NCBI GenBank assembly: GCA_031291615.1
Contig: JARLIS010000031.1
Span: 62,001 to 126,000, forward strand
Length of the DNA stretch: 64,000 bases
Direction: 5' to 3'
DNA from: Parvibaculum sp.
Lineage (GTDB): Bacteria; Pseudomonadota; Alphaproteobacteria; Parvibaculales; Parvibaculaceae
Shown: one piece after another, positions 19,047-27,191 of the stretch
Numbering within the stretch: position 1 is the stretch's first letter
Layout: the number at the start of each line of letters is the position of its first letter
Notes under the pieces: model-generated
Told to the model about the DNA's origin: nothing
The model's input: the letters and a program-made list of their open reading frames with translations, nothing else
Databases searched by the model: none
Made by a program: the position numbers and the translations under genes

Positions 19047-20075
19047 ATGGACAACTTACCGACAAGCTTCGGCGTCGCACCGACAAAATCCGGCAAGGGG
19101 GGCGCGCGGTTTGCGCTGGTGCGCGGGGCGGGCGGCGCGCTCGATCCGGCGGCGGCGGGCGTTCTCGCGCGTCTTGCGCATGCGGGGCCGCGGTCCGAGC
19201 TCACTGCGATCGAGGCGCGCAAGCGCTATGCCCTCAGCCGCAAGCCGCTCGTTGCGCCCAATGAGGCGGTTGCGAGCGTCATGGAATTGCGGCCGGCGAC
19301 GCCTGGCGTGCCGAAGCTGACGATTTTCCGTCCGGCGAGCGCAGGCGCGACGGAACAAATTCCCGGATTGATCTTCTTTCACGGCGGCGGCTGGATGCTC
19401 GGCGATCTCGACATCTACGAACCCTTCGCCCGGTCGCTTGCCAATGCGTCGGGCGCGGCCGTCATCTGGGTTCACTACCGTCTTGCGCCCGAGCATCCCT
19501 TTCCGGCGGGGCTCGACGACGCCTGGGCGGCGGCGCAATGGGTACAGCGCAATGCAGACGGGCTTGCGCTCGATGCCAGACGCATAGGCATCGGCGGAGA
19601 CAGCGCGGGAGGAAATTTCGCCGCGGTGACAGCGATCGCGGCGAGAGAAGGTCGCGTCGATTTCAGGCCCGCATTTCAGCTTCTCCTTTATCCCTGTCTC
19701 GATCTGACCGCGAGCCTGCCTTCGCATCAGCACTTTGCCGACGGCTATCTTCTGACCGGCGATCTTTATGCCTGGTATCGCCAAAACTATATGGGCCAGC
19801 GTGCAAATCCCGCCGACTGGCGCGTTTCGCCGATTTTCGCATCTTCCTTTGCGAATCTGGCGCCGACGATTTTGCTCGATGCGGGCTTCGATATTTTGCG
19901 CGACGAGACGGTGGCCTATGCATCGCGGCTCGAGCGGGCGGGCGTCGCCGTCAAGCGGCTGCATTTTCCCGGCCAGATTCACGGCTTTCTCACCATGGGC
20001 GGGGCGATCCCGGCCGCCGGAATCGCCATTGGCCGCATCGGTGCGATGATCCGCGAGATTGTCGCCGCCGCGTGA
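19047..20075 (+). CDS. Alpha/beta-hydrolase of the hormone-sensitive-lipase (GDXG) family
   Basis: A 342-residue esterase. The HSL-family oxyanion motif HGGGW lies at residues 112-116, the nucleophile elbow GDSAGG at 184-189 (Ser186), and the remaining triad in AGFDILRDE (Asp282) and QIHGF (His312). The family hydrolyses short to medium acyl esters in the cytoplasm; the true substrate cannot be read from sequence. The start at 19047 is chosen over an ATG at 19020 because AGGAGG lies exactly 9 bases upstream of it, inside the longer frame. It stands alone, with an operator-like inverted repeat upstream, and is convergent with the 62-residue protein. Confidence 0.9.
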   Translation: MDNLPTSFGVAPTKSGKGGARFALVRGAGGALDPAAAGVLARLAHAGPRSELTAIEARKRYALSRKPLVAPNEAVASVMELRPATPGVPKLTIFRPASAGATEQIPGLIFFHGGGWMLGDLDIYEPFARSLANASGAAVIWVHYRLAPEHPFPAGLDDAWAAAQWVQRNADGLALDARRIGIGGDSAGGNFAAVTAIAAREGRVDFRPAFQLLLYPCLDLTASLPSHQHFADGYLLTGDLYAWYRQNYMGQRANPADWRVSPIFASSFANLAPTILLDAGFDILRDETVAYASRLERAGVAVKRLHFPGQIHGFLTMGGAIPAAGIAIGRIGAMIREIVAAA

Positions 20076-20099
20076 CGCGGCGGCGTGGTCCGTCGGGCT

Positions 20100-20288
20100 T
20101 CAGTGCGCCCCGACTTGCGTTCGCTTCAACATGCGCGCAGCGAGCTCGGCCTTCGATGGGGAGGCGAAGGCCGATCCTTCGAGCGCCGCATAGCGCGGAT
20201 GCGAAGCGTAGAAGAGATAGTCGCGGCCGCTTTTCACAATGATTCCGGCTGCTTCGTCGTTGACTTCAATTACAAATGCGTCGGTCAT
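20100..20288 (-). CDS. Conserved-looking 62-residue small protein
   Basis: MTDAFVIEVNDEAAGIIVKS is followed by a strand-rich segment (GRDYLFYASHPRYAALEG) and a C-terminal basic helix (SKAELAARMLKRTQ). The start at 20288 has GAAGGAG 6 bases upstream; the same frame extends further 5' to an implausible 162-residue version. This layout matches small alphaproteobacterial proteins of unknown role that I recall in outline only. It is convergent with the esterase, 24 bases away. Confidence 0.6.
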   Translation of the reverse strand: MTDAFVIEVNDEAAGIIVKSGRDYLFYASHPRYAALEGSAFASPSKAELAARMLKRTQVGAH

Positions 20289-20701
20289 GATGGCTCCTTC
20301 GGCCCTGCCGCATATAAAGCGCAAGGACGGTTCGCGCTTCTCAGGCGCAAGAATCTTCAGTGAAGGATTTTTGTCGGCGTGCGGCGCGCGCGCTCGGGCG
20401 GGCTGCCTTCGCCTCAGGTCAGGCGCGACAACACATGCGCCCGGCGGTGCGCATTCGCGCAAGGCCGGGGCGAGAGGAGATTTCTTCAGTGTCGGCGATG
20501 AAAGCGGGCATGAGCTCCGTTCCCGTACAGCTTCGGGCCTTTCCGAACCGGATGCGCCATCGGGGCATCCAGCGGTCTTTTTATACACTACTAAATTAGT
20601 ATAGAAAAGTCATTTTTCGCTGCGGCGGCAAAATTACGAGTGAGCCGGGCCCCCGCCCGGAGCCATCCCGTTCACTCTTCTTAATAAGTTTTTGACTCAA
20701 G
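20289..20701. other. Divergent intergenic region before the arabinose-donor operon
   Basis: About 410 bases separating the divergent small protein and the HAD-UbiA gene. It contains the palindrome at 20589-20601 in an AT-rich patch, so promoters for both directions are likely here. I see no additional gene; open frames within it lack protein character. Confidence 0.5.
20589..20601. promoter_or_regulatory. Palindrome TACTAAATTAGTA, possible operator
   Basis: A perfect 6-bp inverted repeat around a central A, in an AT-rich patch about 100 bases upstream of the HAD-UbiA start. It overlaps the 9-mer TTAGTATAG that is also present in the candidate operator at 18978-18995. Confidence 0.3.
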
Positions 20702-22201
20702 ATGGCCCCGCATCCCTGGACGGAGCGGGCCCAAGTGACAGCGATACGGCAAAGAGCGGCGGCGGAAGCGGTTTCAGTGCAGCCGCGCGCGCTTGCCGTC
20801 GATCTCGACGGCACGCTTTGCCGTTCGGATACGCTGGTCGAGGCGCTGCTGACGCTCGTTAAAAGGCGTCCGCTGGCGCTTCTCAGCGCGCCCCTCTGGC
20901 TCGTCCGAGGCAAGGCGCATTTCAAGGCCGAAGTGGCCCGCCGCGCCGACCTCAATGTCGAGACGCTTCCCTTTAATTCCGATCTTGTTTCCTGGCTGCG
21001 CGAGGAGCAGGCGGCGGGACGCAGGCTCGTTTTGGCGACAGGCGCCGACAGCCGGATCGCCGATGCGGTCGCGGCGCATCTCGGCATTTTCGACGCCGTG
21101 GTGGCGAGCGACGGCGCGACCAACATGACCGGCAGTCGGAAGGCCGAAGCGCTGACGGCGCGCTTCGGGGATTTCGATTATGTGGGCGACGGCCGCGTCG
21201 ATGTTCCGGTGTGGGAGGAAGCCAAGGCCGCGATGCTGAGCGCGAGCCTTCCCGATATCGAACGGGTTCTGTCGCGCCAGATCGCCTTTACCCGCGTGTT
21301 CAGGGCGGAGACGCCTCGGGCGCCGCGGTTGAAGCTCTGGCTGAAGGCGCTGCGCGTTCATCAATGGGTGAAGAACACGCTGATGTTCGTGCCGCTGGTT
21401 CTTGCGCATCAGATGTTCGATGCGGGCAAGCTTGGCACGCTTGTCGCCGGTTTCATGGCGTTCAACATCTGCGCCTCAAGCGTCTATCTGCTGAATGACC
21501 TTCTCGATCTCGCCGCCGACCGGAAACATCCGCGCAAGCGGTCGAGGCCCTTTGCCGCCGCCGATCTGCCGCTGGCGCAAGGGCTTGCGGTAATCCCGCT
21601 CTTGCTCGCGGCGAGTTTTGCGCTTGCGGCCGCCACGAGCCTTCCCTTCGCCGCCGTTCTTGCCGGCTATTATGCGCTGACGCTCGCCTATTCCTTCGAT
21701 CTCAAGCGGCGGCCGCTTCTCGACGTGTTCACGCTCGCCTCCCTTTATACGCTTCGCATCATTGCGGGCGGGATCGCGGCCAGCGTCGTTCTTTCGCCCT
21801 GGCTGCTCGGCTTCTCGGTCTTCATCTTTCTCAGCCTTGGCGTCGTGAAGCGCGTCGCCGAGATCGGCGCGAGCCGTGGGCAAGGCACGGCGGTGCTCAA
21901 CGGACGTGGCTACAGGATCGACGATCTGCCCATCCTCGAAATTCTCGGCGTCGCCGCGGGTTATGCGAGCGTCGTGGTGCTTGCGCTCTATATCAGCGCG
22001 CCTGCGAGCCAGGTGCTCTATCCGCATCATCAGTTTCTCTGGCTTTTCGCGCCGCTGATGCTTTACTGGATCAGCCGCGTCTGGCTCATCACGCATCGCG
22101 GCGAGATGCATGACGATCCGATCGTCTTTGCGCTCAAGGACCCGGTGAGCCGCGCGATTGCGGTCATCGCGGCCATTGTCATTCTACTCGCGACGGTCTG
22201 A
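20702..22201 (+). CDS. HAD phosphatase-UbiA prenyltransferase fusion (decaprenyl-phosphate phosphoribosyltransferase type)
   Basis: A 499-residue fusion. Residues about 28-200 are a HAD domain with AVDLDGTLC (Asp34, Asp36) and YVGDGRVDVPVWEEA near 160-175. From about 215 on comes a multi-helix UbiA domain with NDLLDLAADRKHPRKRSRP near 264 (the N-D-x-x-D-x-x-x-D motif) and YSFDLKRRPLLD near 330. In mycobacteria the UbiA member Rv3806c joins PRPP to decaprenyl phosphate, and a separate phosphatase removes the 5-phosphate; here a phosphatase domain is fused, so one protein may do both steps. The DprE1- and DprE2-like genes follow at once (3-base gap, then overlap), which strongly supports this pathway over quinone synthesis. 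It acts at the inner membrane. Confidence 0.85.
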   Translation: MAPHPWTERAQVTAIRQRAAAEAVSVQPRALAVDLDGTLCRSDTLVEALLTLVKRRPLALLSAPLWLVRGKAHFKAEVARRADLNVETLPFNSDLVSWLREEQAAGRRLVLATGADSRIADAVAAHLGIFDAVVASDGATNMTGSRKAEALTARFGDFDYVGDGRVDVPVWEEAKAAMLSASLPDIERVLSRQIAFTRVFRAETPRAPRLKLWLKALRVHQWVKNTLMFVPLVLAHQMFDAGKLGTLVAGFMAFNICASSVYLLNDLLDLAADRKHPRKRSRPFAAADLPLAQGLAVIPLLLAASFALAAATSLPFAAVLAGYYALTLAYSFDLKRRPLLDVFTLASLYTLRIIAGGIAASVVLSPWLLGFSVFIFLSLGVVKRVAEIGASRGQGTAVLNGRGYRIDDLPILEILGVAAGYASVVVLALYISAPASQVLYPHHQFLWLFAPLMLYWISRVWLITHRGEMHDDPIVFALKDPVSRAIAVIAAIVILLATV

Positions 22202-22204
22202 GCG

Positions 22205-23524
22205 ATGACGCAAGGCGAAAGCTGGGGCGGCTATCCGAAAGCGGCGCAGACGTTTCGCAATGTCCGCGACCGGCATGCGGCTTTGTCCTTGCCGCCAGAC
22301 GGGACGGCGCTCGCCTTCGGCAACGGCCGCAGCTATGGCGATGTATGCCTCAACGATGGCGGCACGCTTCTCGGCATGAGAGGGCTCGACCGTTTCATCT
22401 CCTTCGATGCGGAGACGGGCGTCCTCGAATGCGAGGCGGGTGTTCTTCTTGCCGACATTATCGACATTGCCTTGCCGAAAGGCTGGTTTCTGCCGGTGAC
22501 GCCGGGAACGAAATTCGTGACGGTCGGCGGCGCCATCGCCAACGACGTTCACGGCAAGAACCATCACCGGGAGGGAACGTTCGGCCGCCATGTCCTGGCG
22601 TTCGAGCTTTTGCGTTCGGATGGCGGACGACGAGTCTGTTCGGCCGGCGAGAATGCCGATCTCTTTGCCACGACCATCGGCGGGCTCGGCCTTACCGGCG
22701 TCGTCACATGGGCGCGGCTGCAACTCAAGCGGATGGGCTCTGCCTTTCTTGCGGGCGAGCAGATCAAGTTCGGTGGGCTCAACGAATTCTTCGCGCTGAG
22801 CGAGGCGTCGGCGGCGACGCATGAATATGTCGTCTCATGGATCGACTGTCTGGCGCGGGGCGCATCGCTCGGGCGCGGGCTTTTCATGAGGGCGAATGCC
22901 TTGAGCGCCGATGAGGCGGCGGCGCGGGGCGCGAAGGCGCCGATAGTGCTGCCGCTTGCCATGCCTTTGACGCCGCCCATCTCGCTCGTCAACGGATTGA
23001 CGCTGCGCGCTTTCAATGCCGCCTATTTTTACCGTCAGCGCACGCGCGAGGCCGCCAGGCTCTGGCACTACGGTGCGTTCCACTATCCGCTCGATGCGAT
23101 TTCGAACTGGAACCGCATCTATGGGCCGAAAGGCTTCCTGCAATATCAATGCGTCGTGCCGGCGCGAGACCAGCGCGCCGTATCGGAAGCGCTGCTCAAG
23201 GAGATCAGCCGCTCGGGTCAGGGTTCCTTTCTCGTGGTCTTCAAGGTTTTCGGCGAGACGACCTCGCCCGGACTTCTCTCCTTTCCGATGGCGGGGACGA
23301 CGCTTGCGCTCGATTTTCCGATCAAGGGCGCGACCACCTTCGCGCTTCTCGACAGGCTCGACGCCATCGTCTGCGAGGCGGGCGGGCGCATTTATCCGGC
23401 CAAGGACGCGCGCATGTCGGTGGAGACATTTCGGCGCGGCTATCCGAGGCTTGAGGAATTCAGGAAATTTGTCGATCCGCGCCTCGGTTCGAGCTTTGCG
23501 CGGCGCGTGATGGGGACAGCGTGA
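22205..23524 (+). CDS. dprE1: DprE1-like FAD-dependent polyprenylphosphoryl-ribose 2-oxidase
   Basis: A 439-residue flavoprotein of the FAD-linked oxidase (PCMH/ALO) family. FAD-binding motifs are GRSYGDVCLNDGG near residue 40 and PGTKFVTVGGAIANDVHGKN near 100, followed by HHREGTFGRHV; all match mycobacterial DprE1 as I recall it. It would oxidise polyprenylphosphoryl-beta-D-ribose at C2 to the keto form, which DprE2 reduces to arabinose. The C-terminal part has DFPIK at 370 and YPAKDARMS near 400. The residue that aligns with mycobacterial Cys387 is Ala368 (TLALDFPIK). The gene begins 3 bases after the UbiA stop and overlaps the next gene, so the three are translationally linked. Confidence 0.85.
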   Translation: MTQGESWGGYPKAAQTFRNVRDRHAALSLPPDGTALAFGNGRSYGDVCLNDGGTLLGMRGLDRFISFDAETGVLECEAGVLLADIIDIALPKGWFLPVTPGTKFVTVGGAIANDVHGKNHHREGTFGRHVLAFELLRSDGGRRVCSAGENADLFATTIGGLGLTGVVTWARLQLKRMGSAFLAGEQIKFGGLNEFFALSEASAATHEYVVSWIDCLARGASLGRGLFMRANALSADEAAARGAKAPIVLPLAMPLTPPISLVNGLTLRAFNAAYFYRQRTREAARLWHYGAFHYPLDAISNWNRIYGPKGFLQYQCVVPARDQRAVSEALLKEISRSGQGSFLVVFKVFGETTSPGLLSFPMAGTTLALDFPIKGATTFALLDRLDAIVCEAGGRIYPAKDARMSVETFRRGYPRLEEFRKFVDPRLGSSFARRVMGTA

Positions 23525-24258
23525 TGCTCAGGATCGCCATATTCGGCGCGACATCGGGAATTGCGGAAGCGACGGCGCGCGTTTTTGCGGGCGAGGGCGC
23601 GCGGTTCTTTCTCGTCGCGCGCAATGCGGTTGCGCTTTCCGACATTGCCGCCGATCTCAAGGTGCGCGGCGCTTCGGAGGTTCTGACGCGCGCCGCCGAT
23701 CTCGGCGAGCTTGATGCGCTTCAAGGCATTTGCGACGAGGCGAAGGCCGGTCTCGGCGAGATCGACGTTGCGCTCATCGCACATGGGGTTCTTCCCGATC
23801 AGGCGGCTTGCGAAAATTCCGTCGAGGCGACGCGCGACGTTCTTGCGATCAATACGGTGAGCCCGGCGCTGCTGATGACGCGGCTCGGTGAGATTCTTGC
23901 CAGGCAGGGTGCGGGCTCGCTTATTGTACTGTCTTCGGTGGCGGGCGACCGGGGCCGGCCGAGCAATTATGTCTATGGCGCCTCGAAGGCAGCGCTGTCG
24001 GCGCTTGGCGAGGGCATGGCGCTGAAACTCGCTCCGCAGGGCGTCAATGTGCTCGTTGTGAAGCCCGGTTTCGTCGATACCAAGATGACGGCGGATTTCA
24101 GCAAGGGCCCGCTCTGGGCGTCGGCGCGGGATGTGGGCGAGGTCATTGCGGCGGCAGTGAAGGCGGGCAAGCGCGGCACGCTCTACACGCCTTTCTGGTG
24201 GCGCTACATCATGCTCGTCATCCGCTTCGCGCCGGGCGCGCTCGTGCGGCGGATGTGA
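23524..24258 (+). CDS. dprE2: DprE2-like short-chain dehydrogenase
   Basis: A 244-residue SDR. The cofactor loop is GATSGIAEATA near residue 8, followed by NAG-equivalent AHGVL near 86, catalytic Ser in VLSSVAGDRG near 140, and YGASK near 153. With DprE1 it would epimerise polyprenylphosphoryl-ribose to the arabinose form using NAD(P)H. Its ATG overlaps the DprE1 stop as TGATG; a GTG three bases earlier is also possible. SDRs are functionally diverse, so the assignment rests mainly on the tight linkage UbiA-DprE1-SDR, which is the conserved order of this pathway. A hydrophobic C-terminal helix with IIMLVIRFAPG-like residues suggests membrane association, as in DprE2. Confidence 0.8.
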   Translation: MLRIAIFGATSGIAEATARVFAGEGARFFLVARNAVALSDIAADLKVRGASEVLTRAADLGELDALQGICDEAKAGLGEIDVALIAHGVLPDQAACENSVEATRDVLAINTVSPALLMTRLGEILARQGAGSLIVLSSVAGDRGRPSNYVYGASKAALSALGEGMALKLAPQGVNVLVVKPGFVDTKMTADFSKGPLWASARDVGEVIAAAVKAGKRGTLYTPFWWRYIMLVIRFAPGALVRRM

Positions 24259-24262
24259 CGCT

Positions 24263-25036
24263 TCAGGCCTTGGCGGATTTCAGGAAGGTGTCGACTTCGG
24301 CGCGGGCCTCGGGCAGTGGTTCGCCGGTGAGGCTTTCGAGCTTTTCAAGCGAGAGCTCGTAGCGCACCGTCGGGGCATTCGCCTGAAAGACCGAGGCCGA
24401 GCCGAGGCTCTTGTGCAGCTCACCGAGATTGACGGGCCCCTTGGCGCCGAGATTGACGATTTCGCCCGAGACGCCTTTTTCGACCAGCCGCCAGACGAGG
24501 GCGGCCGCGCGGTCGGTCGAGATGAATTGCAGTTCCGACGCGGGCGAGAGCCAGACGGGCGCGCCGGTCTGCATGTCATAGATGGCATTCTTCTTGAGGC
24601 CCGGCCCGACGAAGCCGCCCATGCGCATCACGATCCAGCGCGGCTGCGTGCCCTGCACGAGCTGTTCGGCGAGCCTTTTGTGGAGGCCGTAGCGGCTCTG
24701 GCGCGCGGGGTCGATCGCCTGGTCCTCGCGGGTGACGGCGGGCGCGTGCTGTTCGGGATAGACGTCGCCCGTCGAGAGCAGGACATAGGCGCCGCAGCGG
24801 AAATCCTCGATCGATTGCGCGACGCTCCGCACCGACTGGTCGAAGTCGGTCATCGGCTCGCGCGTCGAGAGAAACTTCTTCGAATTGCCATTGGCGTTGA
24901 CGAGTATGTCGCAACTCGTGCCGCGATAGCGGTCGTAGTTTTCGCGCGTGATGACGGTGAAGGCGAGACCGCGCGCCTCGAAGAGCCGCGCATAGGCGGA
25001 ACCGACAAAGCCGTTGCCGCCGATCAGATAGATCAT
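24263..25036 (-). CDS. NAD-dependent epimerase/dehydratase family protein
   Basis: A 257-residue extended-SDR protein. GGNGFVGSAYARLFE at the start is the G-x-x-G-x-x-G cofactor loop, STGDVYPEQ near 95 holds the catalytic Ser/Thr, and YGLHK near 125 gives the Y-x-x-x-K pair. It is shorter than typical sugar epimerases (about 310). Its ATG at 25036 overlaps the stop of the upstream gene (ATGA), so the two are coupled. It faces the arabinose operon tail to tail (4-base gap). With the neighbouring GDP-heptose genes it could be a reductase or epimerase of a GDP-6-deoxy sugar, but the substrate is not readable; the pairing with a GDP-fucose-synthase-like partner supports only the general role. Confidence 0.75.
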   Translation of the reverse strand: MIYLIGGNGFVGSAYARLFEARGLAFTVITRENYDRYRGTSCDILVNANGNSKKFLSTREPMTDFDQSVRSVAQSIEDFRCGAYVLLSTGDVYPEQHAPAVTREDQAIDPARQSRYGLHKRLAEQLVQGTQPRWIVMRMGGFVGPGLKKNAIYDMQTGAPVWLSPASELQFISTDRAAALVWRLVEKGVSGEIVNLGAKGPVNLGELHKSLGSASVFQANAPTVRYELSLEKLESLTGEPLPEARAEVDTFLKSAKA

Positions 25037-25983
25037 AGGCGCAGGCCGTCGCTTCTGGCGGCGTAGTTCCGGATGAGCCTGTCGGCGGTGCGCTTCAGCC
25101 CTTCGGTGAGCGGCGTCGTGCAGGCGGCGCCGAGGCCCTTCAGCTTGGTCACGTCGAAAATCTTGACCATCTGCCCGTCGGGCTTCGTCGTGTCCCAGCG
25201 GATTTCGCCTTCGAAGCCGGTGACCTTTGCAATGGTTTCGGCAAGATCGCGGATCGGCGTCGTCGTTCCCGTCGAGATATTGACCGGGCCCACCTCGTCG
25301 TAGCTGTCGATGAAGAAGGGAATGAGTTTGGCGACGTCGGCTGCATAGACGAAGTCGCGCTGCGGCTTGCCGGTGCCCCACATCTCGACCGTGTTCGAGC
25401 CGTTGAGCCGGGCCTCGTAATAGCGGCGGATCATGGCGGGGACGACATGGCTGTCGAGCGGATGGAAGTTGTCGTATTCGCCATACATGTTGCCGGGAAT
25501 GATGACGGTGGCGTTCAGCCCGTATTGCTGCCGGTAGGAGCGGGCGGCGACAACGCCCATCATCTTGGCGGTCGAATAGCCCGCGCTCTCGGCCTGCGGA
25601 TAGCCGGTGAAAAGCTGGGTCTCGTCGATGGGGCTTTTCGCGGTTGCCGGATAGGAACATCCGCCCATCGGGTAGACGAGCTTTTCGACCTTGTGCCGGG
25701 CGGCGGCGTCGAAGGTCAGCGCCGTCAGCAGGGTGTTCTTGTAATAGAAGTCGGCGGGATAGGTCTTGTTGGCGCCGATGCCGCCCGAATAGGCCGCATA
25801 GTGGACGACCACATCGGGGCGCACGTCGCTGAACATGCGTTCCACGGCGGCGGGGTCCATGAGGTCGTAATCGGAGGAGGAGACCGCGACGATGTTCTCC
25901 GCACCATAGTGCCGTTCGAGGACCGGCCGGGTATGGCGCCCGAGAAAGCCGCTCGCGCCGGTGAGCAGAATTTTCCGCCCCAT
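25033..25983 (-). CDS. GDP-L-fucose synthase-like NAD-dependent epimerase/reductase
   Basis: A 316-residue extended SDR starting MGRKILLTGASGFLGRH; the frame continues upstream but the ATG at 25983 gives the family-typical N-terminus. It has the fucose-synthase hallmark layout: YPMGGCSYPATAKSPIDE near 110, YSTAK (catalytic Tyr and Lys) near 145, and PGNMYGEYDNFHPLDSHV near 170. The real GDP-fucose synthase of this locus is at 58501; this copy is divergent (for example YSTAK and NMYGEYDNFHP) and sits next to GDP-heptose genes, so it may act on a GDP-heptose derivative, as do WcaG-like proteins in GDP-6-deoxyheptose pathways. That is inference. It heads a two-gene minus-strand operon. Confidence 0.75.
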   Translation of the reverse strand: MGRKILLTGASGFLGRHTRPVLERHYGAENIVAVSSSDYDLMDPAAVERMFSDVRPDVVVHYAAYSGGIGANKTYPADFYYKNTLLTALTFDAAARHKVEKLVYPMGGCSYPATAKSPIDETQLFTGYPQAESAGYSTAKMMGVVAARSYRQQYGLNATVIIPGNMYGEYDNFHPLDSHVVPAMIRRYYEARLNGSNTVEMWGTGKPQRDFVYAADVAKLIPFFIDSYDEVGPVNISTGTTTPIRDLAETIAKVTGFEGEIRWDTTKPDGQMVKIFDVTKLKGLGAACTTPLTEGLKRTADRLIRNYAARSDGLRL

Positions 25984-26216
25984 ACTGATAAGTCTCCCAC
26001 AGAAGCAGCCGATGCCGCGGGGCAAGGCCCGATGGCCTGCCGCGGCCGCCGGCCAAAGGCCCGGCTTTCAGGCATTTTCTCGCACAAATCGGCCCGTTTG
26101 CACAGCATGTCGCAGGGGGCTCGATAGGCCTATGGAATTTGCTATGGTGCCCCCCGAAAAGCGGGCGGCCGGGGTGGAACCGACGCTCACAACCGGATAA
26201 TCGAGGAAGACAGAAG

Positions 26217-27158
26217 ATGGCTCAGCAGCGCGTATTGGTGACCGGCGGCGCCGGCTATATCGGCTCCATGCTTGTGCCGAAGCTGCTGGGCGAGGGCTAT
26301 GAGGTCACCGTGCTCGACACTTTTGCGCGCGGAGACACGGAGCTCGCGGCCTCCTGCGCCGATCCGAAGTTCACGCCCGTTCAGGGCAATGTGCGCGACG
26401 AGGCGCTGATGAAGAAGCTGCTCGCCAAGGCGGATATCGTCATTCCGCTGGCGGCGCTTGTCGGCGCGCCGCTTTGCAAGCGCGAGCCGCATACGGCGAC
26501 CGCGGTCAATCGCGAGGCGGTCCTCTGGCTGGTCAAGAATCTGAGCCGGGAGCAGAAGATTCTCTATCCGACGACGAATTCGGGCTACGGCATCGGCGAA
26601 GCGGGCAAGGAATGCACCGAGGAGACGCCGCTGCGCCCGATTTCGCTTTACGGCGTCGACAAGGTCGAAGCCGAGCGCGCGATCCTCGACAGCGGCAACG
26701 GCGTCACCTTCCGGCTCGCAACCGTCTTCGGCATGGCGCCCAGGATGCGGATCGACCTTCTCGTCAACGATTTCACGCTTCGCGCGGTGCGCGACCGCGC
26801 CGTGCTGATTTTCGAGGGCCATTTCAAGCGCAACTACATTCACGTCCGTGACGTTGCCCGCGCCTTCCTGCACGGGATCGAGAATTACGAGCGTATGAAC
26901 AATCAGCCCTATAATGTCGGCCTTTCCGACGCCAACCTGTCGAAGCTCGAACTCTGCGAACGCATCAAGAGGCACGTTCCGAACTTCGTCTATGTCGAAG
27001 CGCCGATCGGCGAAGATCCGGACAAGCGCGACTACATCGTCTCGAATTCGAAGATCGAAGGCACGGGCTGGGTGCCTGCGCATTCGCTCGATGCCGGCAT
27101 TGCCGAACTCATTAAGGGCTACACGATGCTCAATCCGCAGCGGTTCGCGAATGTCTGA
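26217..27158 (+). CDS. NAD-dependent epimerase (UDP-glucose 4-epimerase-like)
   Basis: A 313-residue extended SDR: VTGGAGYIGSMLVPKLL at the N-terminus, PTTNSGYGIGEAGKECTE near 120, and SLYGVDKVEAE with the catalytic Y-G-V-D-K near 143. The C-terminal part (RNYIHVRDVARAFLHGIEN) is the nucleotide-sugar binding region. The start at 26217 has GAGGAAGA upstream; the frame runs further 5' without a plausible N-terminus. It opens the plus-strand GDP-heptose cluster (gaps of 33 to 51 bases to its neighbours), and comparable epimerases sit in other GDP-heptose loci. It could modify the heptose or its nucleotide form, but the substrate is not shown by sequence. Confidence 0.8.
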   Translation: MAQQRVLVTGGAGYIGSMLVPKLLGEGYEVTVLDTFARGDTELAASCADPKFTPVQGNVRDEALMKKLLAKADIVIPLAALVGAPLCKREPHTATAVNREAVLWLVKNLSREQKILYPTTNSGYGIGEAGKECTEETPLRPISLYGVDKVEAERAILDSGNGVTFRLATVFGMAPRMRIDLLVNDFTLRAVRDRAVLIFEGHFKRNYIHVRDVARAFLHGIENYERMNNQPYNVGLSDANLSKLELCERIKRHVPNFVYVEAPIGEDPDKRDYIVSNSKIEGTGWVPAHSLDAGIAELIKGYTMLNPQRFANV

Positions 27159-27191
27159 GCATCGCTCTCTCCACAAGGGTCGCTGAGCGAG

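Noticed and set aside
24263..26056. A single 597-residue protein covering both minus-strand SDR genes
   Set aside because: The upstream two thirds of that frame is antisense-like in composition and overlaps the well-supported 316-residue SDR in another frame; the real start of the shorter gene is the ATG at 25036, coupled by ATGA.
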